A DNA stretch of 64,000 nt, taken from Mycobacterium sp. PO1. Lineage in GTDB: Bacteria; Actinomycetota; Actinomycetes; Mycobacteriales; Mycobacteriaceae. Location: contig NZ_BLTG01000052.1 in NCBI RefSeq assembly GCF_017312405.1, forward strand, positions 1 to 64,000, given 5' to 3'. The position numbers and the translations under genes are program-made. The notes under the pieces are model-generated. The model saw only the letters and a program-made list of their open reading frames with translations, searched no databases and was not told the origin of the DNA. Shown one piece after another: positions 47,268 through 56,170 of the stretch (position 1 is the stretch's first letter; each line of letters opens with the position of its first letter).

Positions 47268-49466
47268 TTAATTTCGCGAAGTTCCCGGTCTGCTCACCAG
47301 TCTGCTCAAAACCGGCGGAGCCCACCAGTTCCATCGGCCCATCAGACCCATGTATGCCGGCAACAGCCCCATCCGCACCAGCGTCGCGTCGACCAGCACC
47401 GCCAGCGTCAGGCCGAGGCCGAACATCCGCATGAACGACACCTGCGCCGCGATCAGGGCGCCGAACGAAATGGACATGATCAGCGCGGCCGCGGTCACCA
47501 CGCGCCCGGTGTAGGCCAGCCCCAGCGCCACGCTCTCGTCGTTGTCGGCCCGGGTCCGGCCGCTGGCCAGCCAGAACTCCCGGATACGGGCGATGATGAA
47601 CACCTCGTAGTCCATCGACAGGCCGAACGCGATACAGAACAGCAGCACCGGCATGTTGGCCACCAGCGCTCCGGTCGGAGTGGTGCCGAACGCGCCGAGA
47701 TGCCCTTCCTGGAAGATCCACACCAGCGCTCCGAACGCCGCGGTCAGCGACAACATGTTGAGGATCAGTGCCTTGATCGGCAGCACGACACTGCCGGTCA
47801 GCACGAACAGCAGTACCAGCGTGATGGCGGCGATCACCCCGAGCACCACGGGCAGACGCTGTTCGATCGCGGCGACGCTGTCGCGGTTGACCTGCGCGAT
47901 CCCGGTGATCGCGACGTCGCGGCCCCCCGGCCCGGGCAGCGCCCGGAGGGCGTCGAGTTGGCGCTGCGAGGCATCGGTGAACAGCGCCGTGGTACTGCCG
48001 ACGGTCAAAAACGCCGCCCCGGCACCGGTCCCGGCCGCCTCCGAGGGCGGACCGACCCAGCGTCCGTCGGCGTAGAGGCCCGGCGGGGCGCTGACCGTCG
48101 TGACCCCGCCGATGCGGGATGCGGCCGTGGCGTAGCGCTCGAAGTCCTGCGCGGCCAGCCCGCCGGCGTCGGGCACCACCACCGTCAGCGAGGCCTCGGC
48201 GTTGTCCGGGAACGCGGTGCGCACCAGCTCGCCGACCTGATACGCCGACGCCGACCGCGGCAGCACCCGTTCGTCGGGCAACCCCCAGGACACGCGCAGG
48301 AACGGCAGGCCCAACGCCACCAGCAGCACCGTGCCCGCCAGCGCGACGAGCACTGCGCGGCGGGTCACGAACTTCGTCGACCGATACCAGAACCGCTCGT
48401 GGGCGTCGACGGGGTCGGGACGGCGCCGCACCACCCGCCGGACATCGAGTGCGTCGAGCCGGTCACCGAGCATCATGATCGCCGCCGGCGTCACCAGCAC
48501 CGCGGCGGCCGCACACAACGCCACGGTCGCCACCCCGGCGTAGGCGAACGATTTCAGGAAATACATCGGGAACAGCACCATCGCCGCCATCGACAGCGCG
48601 ACCGTCAACGCCGAGAACAGCACGGTCCGGCCCGCGGTGACCATCGTCGTCACCAGCGCCTGTTCACGCGGCGCCCCCGCGGCCACCTCGTCGCGGAAGC
48701 GGCTGACGATCAGCAGCGTGTAGTCGATGGCCAGCGCCAGACCCAGCGCGGTGGTCAGGTTCAGCGCGAAGATCGACACATCGGTGCCCAGGGCGACCAG
48801 CCGCAACACCGCCATCGAACCGACGATCGCCAGCGCCCCCACCGCCACCGGCACCGCGGCGGCCAGCAGCCCCTTGAACACCCACACCAGCACCAGGAAG
48901 CTCAGCGGCAGCGCGATGGCCTCCATCACCAGGACGTCGCGCTGGGTCTGGGCGTTGATCTGGGCGTACACCATCGCCGAGCCGCCGGCGCGCACAGTGA
49001 CGTCGGGGTAGCCGGGCAGGATCGCCGGCTCGACCTCGTCGACGATCTGCTGGGCGTAGCGGGGGGCTCGTTCCTCGCCGCCGGTCAGTTCGGCCACCAC
49101 CAGGCCGGTCTGCCCGTCGCGGCTGACCAAGGCCGCCGCCGCCTGCTCGGGTGCGGTCCACGCGGAGACCACGCGCACCACGTTCGGGTCCGACTCGAGT
49201 CGGTCGACGAGTCTCCGCCCGACGGGTTCGGCCTGTACACGGGGCCCGGTGACGGCGAACACCAGTTGCAGATCCCCGCGGCCGAAGGTGTCGGTGAGCA
49301 CCCGGGTGGCGCGGGCGGACTCCGAGGTCGGGTCCTGGAACCCACCCGCGGTGAGCTGGCTTGCCACCGGAATACCGAAGATGGCCGAGGCAACCATCAC
49401 CATCGCCGCGACCGCCACGATTCGACGAGGCGCGGCAATGGCCAGCAGTGCAATCCGATACAGCAG
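47268..49466 (-). CDS. MmpL-family transporter upstream of crtE
   Basis: About 732 residues, the size of the shorter MmpL class (MmpL11/MmpL3-like). Two RND halves: LGLALAIDYTLLIVSRFRDE in the first and AFGLSMDYEVFIIARIREFW in the second, both with the conserved Asp-Tyr. The first standard start (GTG 49418) lies inside the first membrane helix; the frame continues upstream as LYRIALLAIAAPRRIVAVAA, a normal MmpL N-terminus, with only CTG codons (49466, 49463) and a GAGGG site six bases before the first. A CTG start is therefore proposed. Same strand as the crt genes and perhaps co-transcribed. Confidence 0.85.
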   Translation of the reverse strand: MLYRIALLAIAAPRRIVAVAAMVMVASAIFGIPVASQLTAGGFQDPTSESARATRVLTDTFGRGDLQLVFAVTGPRVQAEPVGRRLVDRLESDPNVVRVVSAWTAPEQAAAALVSRDGQTGLVVAELTGGEERAPRYAQQIVDEVEPAILPGYPDVTVRAGGSAMVYAQINAQTQRDVLVMEAIALPLSFLVLVWVFKGLLAAAVPVAVGALAIVGSMAVLRLVALGTDVSIFALNLTTALGLALAIDYTLLIVSRFRDEVAAGAPREQALVTTMVTAGRTVLFSALTVALSMAAMVLFPMYFLKSFAYAGVATVALCAAAAVLVTPAAIMMLGDRLDALDVRRVVRRRPDPVDAHERFWYRSTKFVTRRAVLVALAGTVLLVALGLPFLRVSWGLPDERVLPRSASAYQVGELVRTAFPDNAEASLTVVVPDAGGLAAQDFERYATAASRIGGVTTVSAPPGLYADGRWVGPPSEAAGTGAGAAFLTVGSTTALFTDASQRQLDALRALPGPGGRDVAITGIAQVNRDSVAAIEQRLPVVLGVIAAITLVLLFVLTGSVVLPIKALILNMLSLTAAFGALVWIFQEGHLGAFGTTPTGALVANMPVLLFCIAFGLSMDYEVFIIARIREFWLASGRTRADNDESVALGLAYTGRVVTAAALIMSISFGALIAAQVSFMRMFGLGLTLAVLVDATLVRMGLLPAYMGLMGRWNWWAPPVLSRLVSRPGTSRN

Positions 49467-49560
49467 GGTTGACCCTCACGTCAGTTTCTGCCTGCAGAGT
49501 GCGTCACCGCGCGGCCCGCCGGAAAGCCGGGGAGGGGATTCGTCAGGGATGCGTCAGCGT

Positions 49561-49587
49561 TGTCACATGCCGGCGGGCTGTCCCGTC
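49561..49587 (+). promoter_or_regulatory. ECF41-type promoter
   Basis: TGTCACA (49561-49567), 16-base spacer, CGTC (49584-49587). This is exactly the published consensus for ECF41 sigma factors (TGTCACA-N16-CGTC). It stands nine bases before the ATG of a carboxymuconolactone decarboxylase-like gene, the commonest ECF41 partner, and the ECF41-type sigma gene is 1.6 kb away. Confidence 0.85.
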
Positions 49588-49595
49588 AAAGGGAC

Positions 49596-50165
49596 ATGAC
49601 CCCTCGAATCCCCGCCCTGTCCCCCGACCGCGCCTCGCTCATCACCCGCCTGATGTATCGCATAACCCGCGGTCGCTTCGGTGAGGTGCCCGAACCTTTC
49701 ACCGTCACCGCGCACCACCCCGGGCTGCTGCTGGCCGGGGCGGTGCACGAAACCCTGCTGGAGCGGACGTCACACACCCTGCCGGCAAGCGTGCGGGAGT
49801 TGGCGGTGTACTGGACCGCGCGCCGCATCGGCTGCGGATGGTGTGTGGACTTCGGCTCGATGCTGATGCGCATGGAAGGTCTGGACCTGACACGACTCAC
49901 CGAGATCGACGACTACGCAACGTCGTCGCACTTCTCCGACGACGAGCGCGCCGCGATCGCCTACGCCGATGCGATGACCGCCGACCCGCACACCGTCACC
50001 GACGGACAGGTCGACGATCTGCGTCATCGCTTCGGCGAGCGCGGGGTGATCGAGTTGACGTATCAGATCGGTGTGGAGAACATGCGGGCCCGGATGAACA
50101 CCGCGCTGGGCATCGCCGAGCAGGGGTTCAACTCCGGGGACGCCTGCCGGGTGCCGTGGCACTGA
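49596..50165 (+). CDS. Carboxymuconolactone decarboxylase/AhpD-like protein
   Basis: 189 residues from ATG 49596. The AhpD-like fold is indicated by the redox pair CGWC in RRIGCGWCVDFGSM and the following Asp/His-type helix (DDERAAIAYADAMTADPHTV). Such proteins act in peroxide or thiol redox reactions, or as decarboxylases. It has the ECF41 promoter described above, so it should belong to the SigJ regulon. A perfect hairpin and the luciferase-like gene follow. Confidence 0.85.
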   Translation: MTPRIPALSPDRASLITRLMYRITRGRFGEVPEPFTVTAHHPGLLLAGAVHETLLERTSHTLPASVRELAVYWTARRIGCGWCVDFGSMLMRMEGLDLTRLTEIDDYATSSHFSDDERAAIAYADAMTADPHTVTDGQVDDLRHRFGERGVIELTYQIGVENMRARMNTALGIAEQGFNSGDACRVPWH

Positions 50166-50174
50166 GCCCCAACC

Positions 50175-50208
50175 GCATGGCGACTTAGGGTAGCCTAAGT
50201 CGCCATGC
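50175..50208 (+). promoter_or_regulatory. Perfect 15-bp hairpin enclosing the next start codon
   Basis: GCATGGCGACTTAGG (50175-50189), loop GTAG, CCTAAGTCGCCATGC (50194-50208). The ATG of the luciferase-like gene (50205-50207) lies in the right arm. It could be a terminator for the upstream gene, a translational switch, or a protein-binding site. No T-run follows. Confidence 0.8.
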
Positions 50209-51185
50209 GATTCGGTGTCCTGCTCAACATGAGCGCGAACCTCGGCGCGACCCCCGAGGACGTCTTCGATCTGACCTTGACCCAAGCCGAGCTCGCCGAA
50301 CAGCTCGGCTACGACGAACTCTGGGTCACCGAGCACCATTTCATCCGCTTCGGACTCAACCCCAGCGCGCTGACCACCGCCGGCTTCCTGCTCGGCCGCA
50401 CCCGCACCATCCGGGTCGGCACCTCGGTGGTGCTTTCGCCGCTGGCCCACCCCGTCGATCTGGCCGAGCGCGCCGCACTGCTCGATCAGCTCAGCGGCGG
50501 CCGCTTCGAGCTCGGCCTCGGCCGCGGCGGCTACCTGCGTGACTACCAGAGACTCGACATCGACGTGGCCCGGTGGGACGACGAGCCGCACGCCACAGTG
50601 GACCGGTTGCTGGACCTGTGGTCGGCCCAGACCCCCGGAGACGTCCAGCCAGCACCACGGACCCGACCGCATCCGCCGCTGCTGCTGGCCACCGGCAGCG
50701 AACCGGGAATCAAATGCGCGGCCACCAACGGACTTGCGCTGCAACACTATTTCGCCACGCCCGTAGCGGCCCGGGTGGCACTGGAGCAGCGCTACCGCGC
50801 CGCCGGCGGCGTCAACCAGCCCGACCATCTACACACCGTGATCGCGATCGTCGACGACTCGACCGACGCGCGGGACCGGCTCCGCAATGCGCTGGTGCAG
50901 TCCTTCCGCGACGGTGACCATCCGCACGTACCACAGGCGCCGAATCGTCACCTCGGACCCGACGGCACCCCCGCCGGGCCGGAAGCGATGGCAGAGATGG
51001 TGGCCGAATCCGCGATCATCGGCTCGGTGGGCTGCGTCGTCGACGAGCTCGGCGATTTCATCCTCGAGACCGGCGCCCACCGGATAGCGGTCTACCACGA
51101 GGCGATCGGCGATCCGGCGCGAACAGTGGAGTCCCTGCGCTGCTTCGCCGAATACGTCATCCCCCAGCTCACCCCAGACGGGTGA
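50205..51185 (+). CDS. Luciferase-like (LLM) flavin monooxygenase
   Basis: 326 residues, bacterial luciferase-like TIM-barrel oxidoreductase using FMN or F420. N-terminal RFGVLLNMSANLGATPEDVF, then LAEQLGYDELWVTEHHFIRF (typical ExHH) and VVLSPLAHPVDLAERAALLD, GRFELGLGRGGY. The start codon is held in a hairpin and there is no clear ribosome site outside it. The last 17 bases overlap the convergent sigma-factor gene. Confidence 0.87.
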   Translation: MRFGVLLNMSANLGATPEDVFDLTLTQAELAEQLGYDELWVTEHHFIRFGLNPSALTTAGFLLGRTRTIRVGTSVVLSPLAHPVDLAERAALLDQLSGGRFELGLGRGGYLRDYQRLDIDVARWDDEPHATVDRLLDLWSAQTPGDVQPAPRTRPHPPLLLATGSEPGIKCAATNGLALQHYFATPVAARVALEQRYRAAGGVNQPDHLHTVIAIVDDSTDARDRLRNALVQSFRDGDHPHVPQAPNRHLGPDGTPAGPEAMAEMVAESAIIGSVGCVVDELGDFILETGAHRIAVYHEAIGDPARTVESLRCFAEYVIPQLTPDG

Positions 51186-52086
51186 CCAGGTCCCGGCCGA
51201 GAGGGGAGCCGGTGAACTTGTCCGGGTTCGCGATGTCGTAGATCGCCACCACCCGGCCGTCGCTGACCGTCATCGCCTGGATGCGCGGTGCGATCGCCGG
51301 CCACTCATCGTTGGCTGCGGCACCGGCGGTGAACAACCCCAACTCACCGTTGACCAGGCACGGGGCAGCGACCTCGAACAGCCGTGGGCCGTAGCGGCGA
51401 GCCAGCCCGAACAGGAACCGCGCCACCCTGTCGCTGCCCCGGATGACCTGCGGGGCAGTCGGGGCGCGGCGGTTCGCATCCCCGGTGAACGTGACCTCGG
51501 GATGCAGCAGCTCGACCACCGCCGCCACATCCCCGGACGCCATCGCGGCCAGTAGCTTCCCGACCACCTCGGCGTGCTCGTCGGCAGGCTTCGAGGCCCC
51601 GGCGACGGCCCGGCGCGCCCGTGAGGCGAGCTGCCGCGCAGCCCCCGGCGTCGCCCCGAGCACCTCGGCGATCTCAGAGAACGGCATCGCGAAGCCGTCG
51701 TGCAGGACGAAAGCCACCCGCTGGTCGGGCGTCAGCCGCTCGAGCACCACCATCGCCGCGAACCGGGCGTCCTCACCGGCCACCACAGCCGCGAGCGGAT
51801 CGTCGCCGTCGACCGTCGTGACGACCGGCTCGGGCAACCACTGCCCCGCGTACGTCTCGCGCCGACGCGCCGCCGAGCGCAGCCGGTCCAGACTCAGCCG
51901 GCTGACCACGGTCGTCAGCCATGCCGCCAGATCATCGATTGCCGTCTCGCGGTGGGCCTCCCACCGCAGCCAGGCGTCCTGCACGACGTCTTCGGCGTCG
52001 GCGACCGTACCGGTCAATCGGTAGGCGACGGCGACCAGATGCGGCCGCAATTGCTCGAAGTCACCGGCGCCGGTGCCCGCGGTCAT
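51169..52086 (-). CDS. sigJ: ECF41-type RNA polymerase sigma factor, SigJ-like
   Basis: 305 residues (M. tuberculosis SigJ is 312). Sigma-2 region (LVAVAYRLTGTVADAEDVVQ, DAWLRW) and sigma-4 region (LTPDQRVAFVLHDGFAMPFS, IAEVLG) are followed by a SnoaL-like C-terminal domain. ECF41 marks are present: WLP at residues 83-85 in the linker and NPDK at 287-290 near the C-terminus, which in ECF41 factors modulates activity in place of an anti-sigma factor. Position beside the Rv3329- and dacB1-like genes also fits sigJ. Its predicted promoter motif occurs before the nearby decarboxylase gene. Confidence 0.92.
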   Translation of the reverse strand: MTAGTGAGDFEQLRPHLVAVAYRLTGTVADAEDVVQDAWLRWEAHRETAIDDLAAWLTTVVSRLSLDRLRSAARRRETYAGQWLPEPVVTTVDGDDPLAAVVAGEDARFAAMVVLERLTPDQRVAFVLHDGFAMPFSEIAEVLGATPGAARQLASRARRAVAGASKPADEHAEVVGKLLAAMASGDVAAVVELLHPEVTFTGDANRRAPTAPQVIRGSDRVARFLFGLARRYGPRLFEVAAPCLVNGELGLFTAGAAANDEWPAIAPRIQAMTVSDGRVVAIYDIANPDKFTGSPLGRDLVTRLG

Positions 52087-52209
52087 GAAACGAGCGTAAA
52101 ACTCGCTGCCGACATCTCAGCACCATCGGATTTCGTTGCAGATCAGCGCAGTCGCGACTATTTCAGCGTACGGCGCGCACAACAACCATCGGAACCGTAT
52201 ATTTCGCGC

Positions 52210-53724
52210 ATGGCAATCACCGATGAACCTCCCGTGACGCCTGCCGTCGGTGGCAAGGGTCTGCAAGCGGGGGCACTCGGCCTCGTCGGCAACGTCGTCA
52301 TCGGCCTGGCCGCGGTGGCCCCCGCCTACAGCCTGGCGGCCACCCTGGGCTACGTCGTGCTGGCGGTCGGCGAGAAGGCGCCGTCGATGTTCGTCCTGGC
52401 GTTCATCCCGATGCTGTTGGTGGCGTTCGCCTACAAGGAGTTGTCCCAGGACACCCCCGACTGCGGCACCACCTTCACCTGGGGCGTCAAGGCGTTCGGC
52501 CCCTGGGTCGGCTGGATCGGCGGCTGGGGACTGGCGGTGTCGGCGATCATCGTGCTGGCCAACGTCGCCGAGATCGCGGCGATCTACCTGTTCAATTTCC
52601 TGGGCCTGGACGCGTTGGCCGACAACGTCTTCGCCAAGGTGGCACTCGGTTCGTTCTTCATCCTGGCGATGACCGCACTGTCCGCGCGCGGCATCGTGGT
52701 CAGCGAACGGATGCAGAACGTGCTGATCGCCATCCAGTTCGGTGTGCTCATCGTCGTCAGCATCATCGCACTGGTCCGGGTCTTTGCCGGCACCGCAGGC
52801 GCACAGGCGATCACGCCGCAGCTGTCGTGGCTGTGGCCCAGCGGGCTCGACCTCTCGTCGATCGCCGCGGCGATCATCTTGTGCGTGTTCATCTACTGGG
52901 GCTGGGACGCGTGCCTGGCCGTCGGCGAGGAGACCAAGGACCCCGGCAAGACACCGGGCATCGCGGCGCTGATCACCACCGTCATCCTGGTCTGCACCTA
53001 CGTGCTGGTGGCCTACGCCATCCAGTCGTTCGCCGGGTTCGGCGACGTCGGGATCGGGCTGAACAACGCGATGAACACCGACGACGTGCTCACCGTGCTG
53101 GGCGAACCGGTCGCGGGCAGTCTCGCCGCGTCGCTGCTGCTGCTCACCGTGTCGGTGTCGGCGCTGTCATCGACGCAGACCACCATCCTGCCGACCGCGC
53201 GCGGAACACTGTCGATGGCCGTCTACGAGGCCATCCCGAAGCGGTTCGCCTACGTGCACCCGCGGTACATGACTCCCGCCTTCGGCACCATCGTGATGGG
53301 CCTGTCGGCGTTGTTCTTCTATCTTCTGCTGACGATCCTGTCGGAGAACGCGCTGGCCGACTCCATCGCCTCACTGGGCCTGGCCGTGGCGTTCTACTAC
53401 GGCGTCACCGCATTCTCCTGCGTGTGGTACTTCCGCCGCACGCTGTTCGAGTCGACGCGAAACCTGTTCTTCCGCGGGATCTTCCCGTTCCTGGGCGGCA
53501 CCTTCATGGCGGTGGCGTTCGTCATCAGCGCCAAGGACATGATCCAGCCCGACTACGGCTACACCGCGTTCGGCTCGCTGGGCGGGGTGTTCGTGCTCGG
53601 CGTCGGCATGCTGGTGCTGGGCATCCCGTTGATGCTGCTGTGCTTCGCCTTCGGCACCAAGCGGTTCTTCCGGGGAGAGACGCTCAACGCCACCACCGAA
53701 GTCAAAGTTCCCGACACCTTCTGA
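52210..53724 (+). CDS. APC-family amino acid/amine permease
   Basis: 504 residues with about twelve membrane helices. The first helix carries GLVGNVVIGLAAVAPAYSLA, as in the amino acid/polyamine/organocation family, and the central IYWGWDACLAVGEETKDPGK is conserved. TATATT (52198-52203) six bases before the ATG may be the -10 of a leaderless message. It is followed 16 bp later by a universal stress protein gene. The neighbourhood (aldehyde dehydrogenase, Lrp, class III aminotransferase) suggests a GABA, putrescine or related amine as substrate. Confidence 0.87.
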   Translation: MAITDEPPVTPAVGGKGLQAGALGLVGNVVIGLAAVAPAYSLAATLGYVVLAVGEKAPSMFVLAFIPMLLVAFAYKELSQDTPDCGTTFTWGVKAFGPWVGWIGGWGLAVSAIIVLANVAEIAAIYLFNFLGLDALADNVFAKVALGSFFILAMTALSARGIVVSERMQNVLIAIQFGVLIVVSIIALVRVFAGTAGAQAITPQLSWLWPSGLDLSSIAAAIILCVFIYWGWDACLAVGEETKDPGKTPGIAALITTVILVCTYVLVAYAIQSFAGFGDVGIGLNNAMNTDDVLTVLGEPVAGSLAASLLLLTVSVSALSSTQTTILPTARGTLSMAVYEAIPKRFAYVHPRYMTPAFGTIVMGLSALFFYLLLTILSENALADSIASLGLAVAFYYGVTAFSCVWYFRRTLFESTRNLFFRGIFPFLGGTFMAVAFVISAKDMIQPDYGYTAFGSLGGVFVLGVGMLVLGIPLMLLCFAFGTKRFFRGETLNATTEVKVPDTF

Positions 53725-53740
53725 ACAGGCAGGCCCTGCA

Positions 53741-54598
53741 ATGCATCTGACCGTCGGCTACCTTGCCACCCCGACCGGCGACGACGGCGTCGCGCTGGCC
53801 AGCGCGCTCGCCCGCACTTTCGACGCCACGGTCGACGTCGTGCTGGTCGTCCGCGAGGAACTGCCCGACGGGCACCCCGGCCGGGCCGAGTACCAGCAGT
53901 GGCTGATCGAGCACGGTGAACAGTGGGCCGGCAAAGCGGTGGCCGCATTGGCGGCCGACGGCGTCCACGCCACCGCGACGGTGACCGTCGGGGAGTCGTT
54001 CGCGCAGAAGCTGATCGAGTTCGCCGAGCAGCACGACTCGGATCTGATCGTCGTCGGCGGGGCCCGCGACGGCTTCTTCGGCCGCCACACCATCGGCCCG
54101 GTCACCGGGGCACTGCTGCACACCTCGCCGATCCCCGTGGCGCTGGCCCCGCGCGGCTACGCCGAGGATCCCGACGAGTCGTTCGACGCCGTGACCGCCG
54201 CGGTGCCCACCCGACCCGGAGAGGACAACCCGCTGCCGTTCGCACTGACGCTGGCCAGCGCGGCGCAACTGGAGATCCGGATGCTGTCGCTGGTGTCCGC
54301 GGAGAACCTCGCCGAGGCCGCCGACGCCAAGGAGGTGCGGGCCGCGCAGGTCGCCGCCGCCGAGAAGAACCTCATCGAGGCGGCGCGGGCGGTGCCGGAC
54401 AGTCCCGACATCGAATCCCTGGTCGCCTCCGGCATGACGCTGGAATCGGCGCTGAAGAAGCTCAAATGGGAGGACGGCGATCTGCTGGTGGTCGGGTCGG
54501 CCCGCTTCGCAGCCCCGCGCCGGATCTTCCTGGGGTCGACCGCGGCCCGCATCCTCGCCGGGGTGGACGTGCCGGTGATCGTGGTGCCGCACGCCTGA
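53741..54598 (+). CDS. Tandem-domain universal stress protein
   Basis: 285 residues in two Usp domains. Domain 1 ends LIVVGGARDGFFGRHTIGPV, TGALLHTSPIPVALAP; domain 2 ends LLVVGSARFAAPRRIFLGST, AARILAGVDVPVIVVP. Both keep most of the G-x2-G-x9-G-[ST] nucleotide motif, so ATP binding is plausible. In one operon with the permease (16 bp); Usp proteins often associate with APC permeases and may gate them. Confidence 0.85.
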   Translation: MHLTVGYLATPTGDDGVALASALARTFDATVDVVLVVREELPDGHPGRAEYQQWLIEHGEQWAGKAVAALAADGVHATATVTVGESFAQKLIEFAEQHDSDLIVVGGARDGFFGRHTIGPVTGALLHTSPIPVALAPRGYAEDPDESFDAVTAAVPTRPGEDNPLPFALTLASAAQLEIRMLSLVSAENLAEAADAKEVRAAQVAAAEKNLIEAARAVPDSPDIESLVASGMTLESALKKLKWEDGDLLVVGSARFAAPRRIFLGSTAARILAGVDVPVIVVPHA

Positions 54599-54605
54599 GG
54601 CTGGT

Positions 54606-54670
54606 GTCGCGAGAGTGCAGAGGTGGTAGCGCGAACCTCTCGGCGGCTACCGGGAATGCACGTTCGCGAC
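54606..54670. repeat. Intergenic palindromic element between convergent genes
   Basis: GTCGCGAGAGTGCA (54606-54619) and TGCACGTTCGCGAC (54657-54670) are complementary at 12 of 14 positions. Inside lie AGAGGT/ACCTCT (54619-54624, 54635-54640) and GGTAGC/GCTACC (54625-54630, 54646-54651). It may act as a bidirectional terminator for the universal stress protein and aldehyde dehydrogenase genes, or be a miniature repeat. Confidence 0.6.
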
Positions 54671-54676
54671 CGATCC

Positions 54677-56170
54677 CTACCGCTTCGCGAAAACCGTGCG
54701 GTGCCATTCCTTGTCGGCCACGCCGGTGATGTCGCTCATCACGTGCTTGATCGACAGGTACTCCTCGAGCGAGTACTGGCTCATGTCCTTGCCGAACCCG
54801 GAGGCGCCGAACCCGCCGTGCGGCATCTCCGAGATGATCGGGATGTGGTCGTTGATCCACACGCAACCGGCGTGAATCTCGCGTGACGCCCGCTGCGCGC
54901 GATACACGTCACGCGTCCACGCCGAGGCCGCCAACCCGTAGGCCGTGTCGTTGGCTTGGCGCAGCGCGTCGTCGTCATCGGTGAACGGGCGCACCGTCAG
55001 CACCGGCCCGAAGATCTCGTCGCGCCACACCTCGGACTGCTCGGACACGTCGGCGATCACCGTCGGCCGGTAGAACGATCCCGGCCCGTCAGGTGCGACA
55101 CCGCCGGTGACGATCCGGCCCCCCTCGCCGGGCGCCCGCTCCACCATGCCCGCGACCTTGGCGCGGTGCGCCGCGGTGATCAGCGGGCCGATGTCGGTGT
55201 CGGGGTCCTCCGGGTCGCCCACCACGATCTTGCCGAACAACTCGCCCACCCCGGCGACGAAGTCGTCGTACAGGTCGGCGGCGACGATCGCGCGGGTGGC
55301 CGCAGTGCAGTCCTGGCCGGTGTTGATCAGCGCACCGGCGGCCGCACCCTGGATCGCGGCGTCGAGGTCGGCGTCGTCGAACACCACGAACGGTGCCTTG
55401 CCGCCGAGTTCGAGCTGGGTGCGGTGCCCGTGCACCGCGGCGGCGGCCATCACCTTGCGGCCCACCGGTGTCGAGCCGGTGAACGTCACCATGTCGACGC
55501 CCGCGTGTCCCGCCAGCCGGGTGCCGACGTCGGCGCCGCCGCCGGTGACGACGTTGAACACCCCGTCCGGCAGGCCGGCCTCACTGGCTAGCCGGGCCAG
55601 TGTCAGCGTCGTCAACGGGGTGATCTCGGCGGGCTTGATGATGACGCTGCAGCCCGCGGCCAGCGCCGGGATCACCTTCCACACCGCCATCTGCAGCGGG
55701 TAGTTCCACGGCGTGATGGTCGCGACGACACCGACGGCCTCCCGGCGGATCGACGACGTGTGATCCCCGGAGTACTCCCCCGACGCCTTGCCCTCGAGAA
55801 GCCGGGCCGCGCCGGAGAAGAAGTCGATGTTGTCGATACTGCCGGGCACGTCGAACTCTCGGGCGAGCCGCACCGGCTTGCCGCACTGGGCGACCTCCTC
55901 AGCGACAAACGTGTCGGTGGCTTCGTCGGCCAGCTTGGCGAGTTTGGCCAGCACCGCGGAGCGCTCGGCCGGGGTGGCCCCGGCCCAGCCGGGCAGGGCG
56001 CGACGGGCCGACGCCACCGCGGCGTCGACGTCACCGGGGCCCGCCAGGGCGAATTCGACGACGGGGGCGCCCGTGGCCGGGTTGGTCACCGTGTGCGCGG
56101 GGCCGCCGGTGGTCACCGGCGCTCCGTCGATCCAGCTGCCGGCCACCGTCTGCGAAGAAACCACAGTCAT
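54677..56170 (-). CDS. Aldehyde dehydrogenase, gamma-aminobutyraldehyde type
   Basis: 497 residues, NAD(P)-dependent ALDH. Catalytic Cys in NTGQDCTAATR, general base Glu in QLELGGKAP, cofactor motif FTGSTPVGRKV and ITPWNYPLQMAVWK. The GQDCTAATR form is typical of aminobutyraldehyde/betaine-type enzymes (PatD). With the aminotransferase next door it would oxidise the aldehyde from an amine to the acid. ATG; divergent from the Lrp gene by 134 bp. Confidence 0.87.
   Translation of the reverse strand: MTVVSSQTVAGSWIDGAPVTTGGPAHTVTNPATGAPVVEFALAGPGDVDAAVASARRALPGWAGATPAERSAVLAKLAKLADEATDTFVAEEVAQCGKPVRLAREFDVPGSIDNIDFFSGAARLLEGKASGEYSGDHTSSIRREAVGVVATITPWNYPLQMAVWKVIPALAAGCSVIIKPAEITPLTTLTLARLASEAGLPDGVFNVVTGGGADVGTRLAGHAGVDMVTFTGSTPVGRKVMAAAAVHGHRTQLELGGKAPFVVFDDADLDAAIQGAAAGALINTGQDCTAATRAIVAADLYDDFVAGVGELFGKIVVGDPEDPDTDIGPLITAAHRAKVAGMVERAPGEGGRIVTGGVAPDGPGSFYRPTVIADVSEQSEVWRDEIFGPVLTVRPFTDDDDALRQANDTAYGLAASAWTRDVYRAQRASREIHAGCVWINDHIPIISEMPHGGFGASGFGKDMSQYSLEEYLSIKHVMSDITGVADKEWHRTVFAKR

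Noticed and set aside
40977-47268. Hidden crtYc/crtYd lycopene cyclase genes in the crt operon
   Set aside because: The crt genes overlap by one to four bases with no room between them, and no small multi-helix frame appears on either side.
46146-49472. Long plus-strand open frame opposite crtE and the MmpL gene
   Set aside because: Same GC artefact; composition rich in His, Gln and Arg with no motif, while the minus strand encodes clear proteins.
50183-50201. IdeR/DtxR iron box before the luciferase-like gene
   Set aside because: TTAGGGTAGCCTAA matches the first 14 positions of the box well, but only 13 of 19 overall; the match is a consequence of the hairpin symmetry. Kept as a hairpin only.
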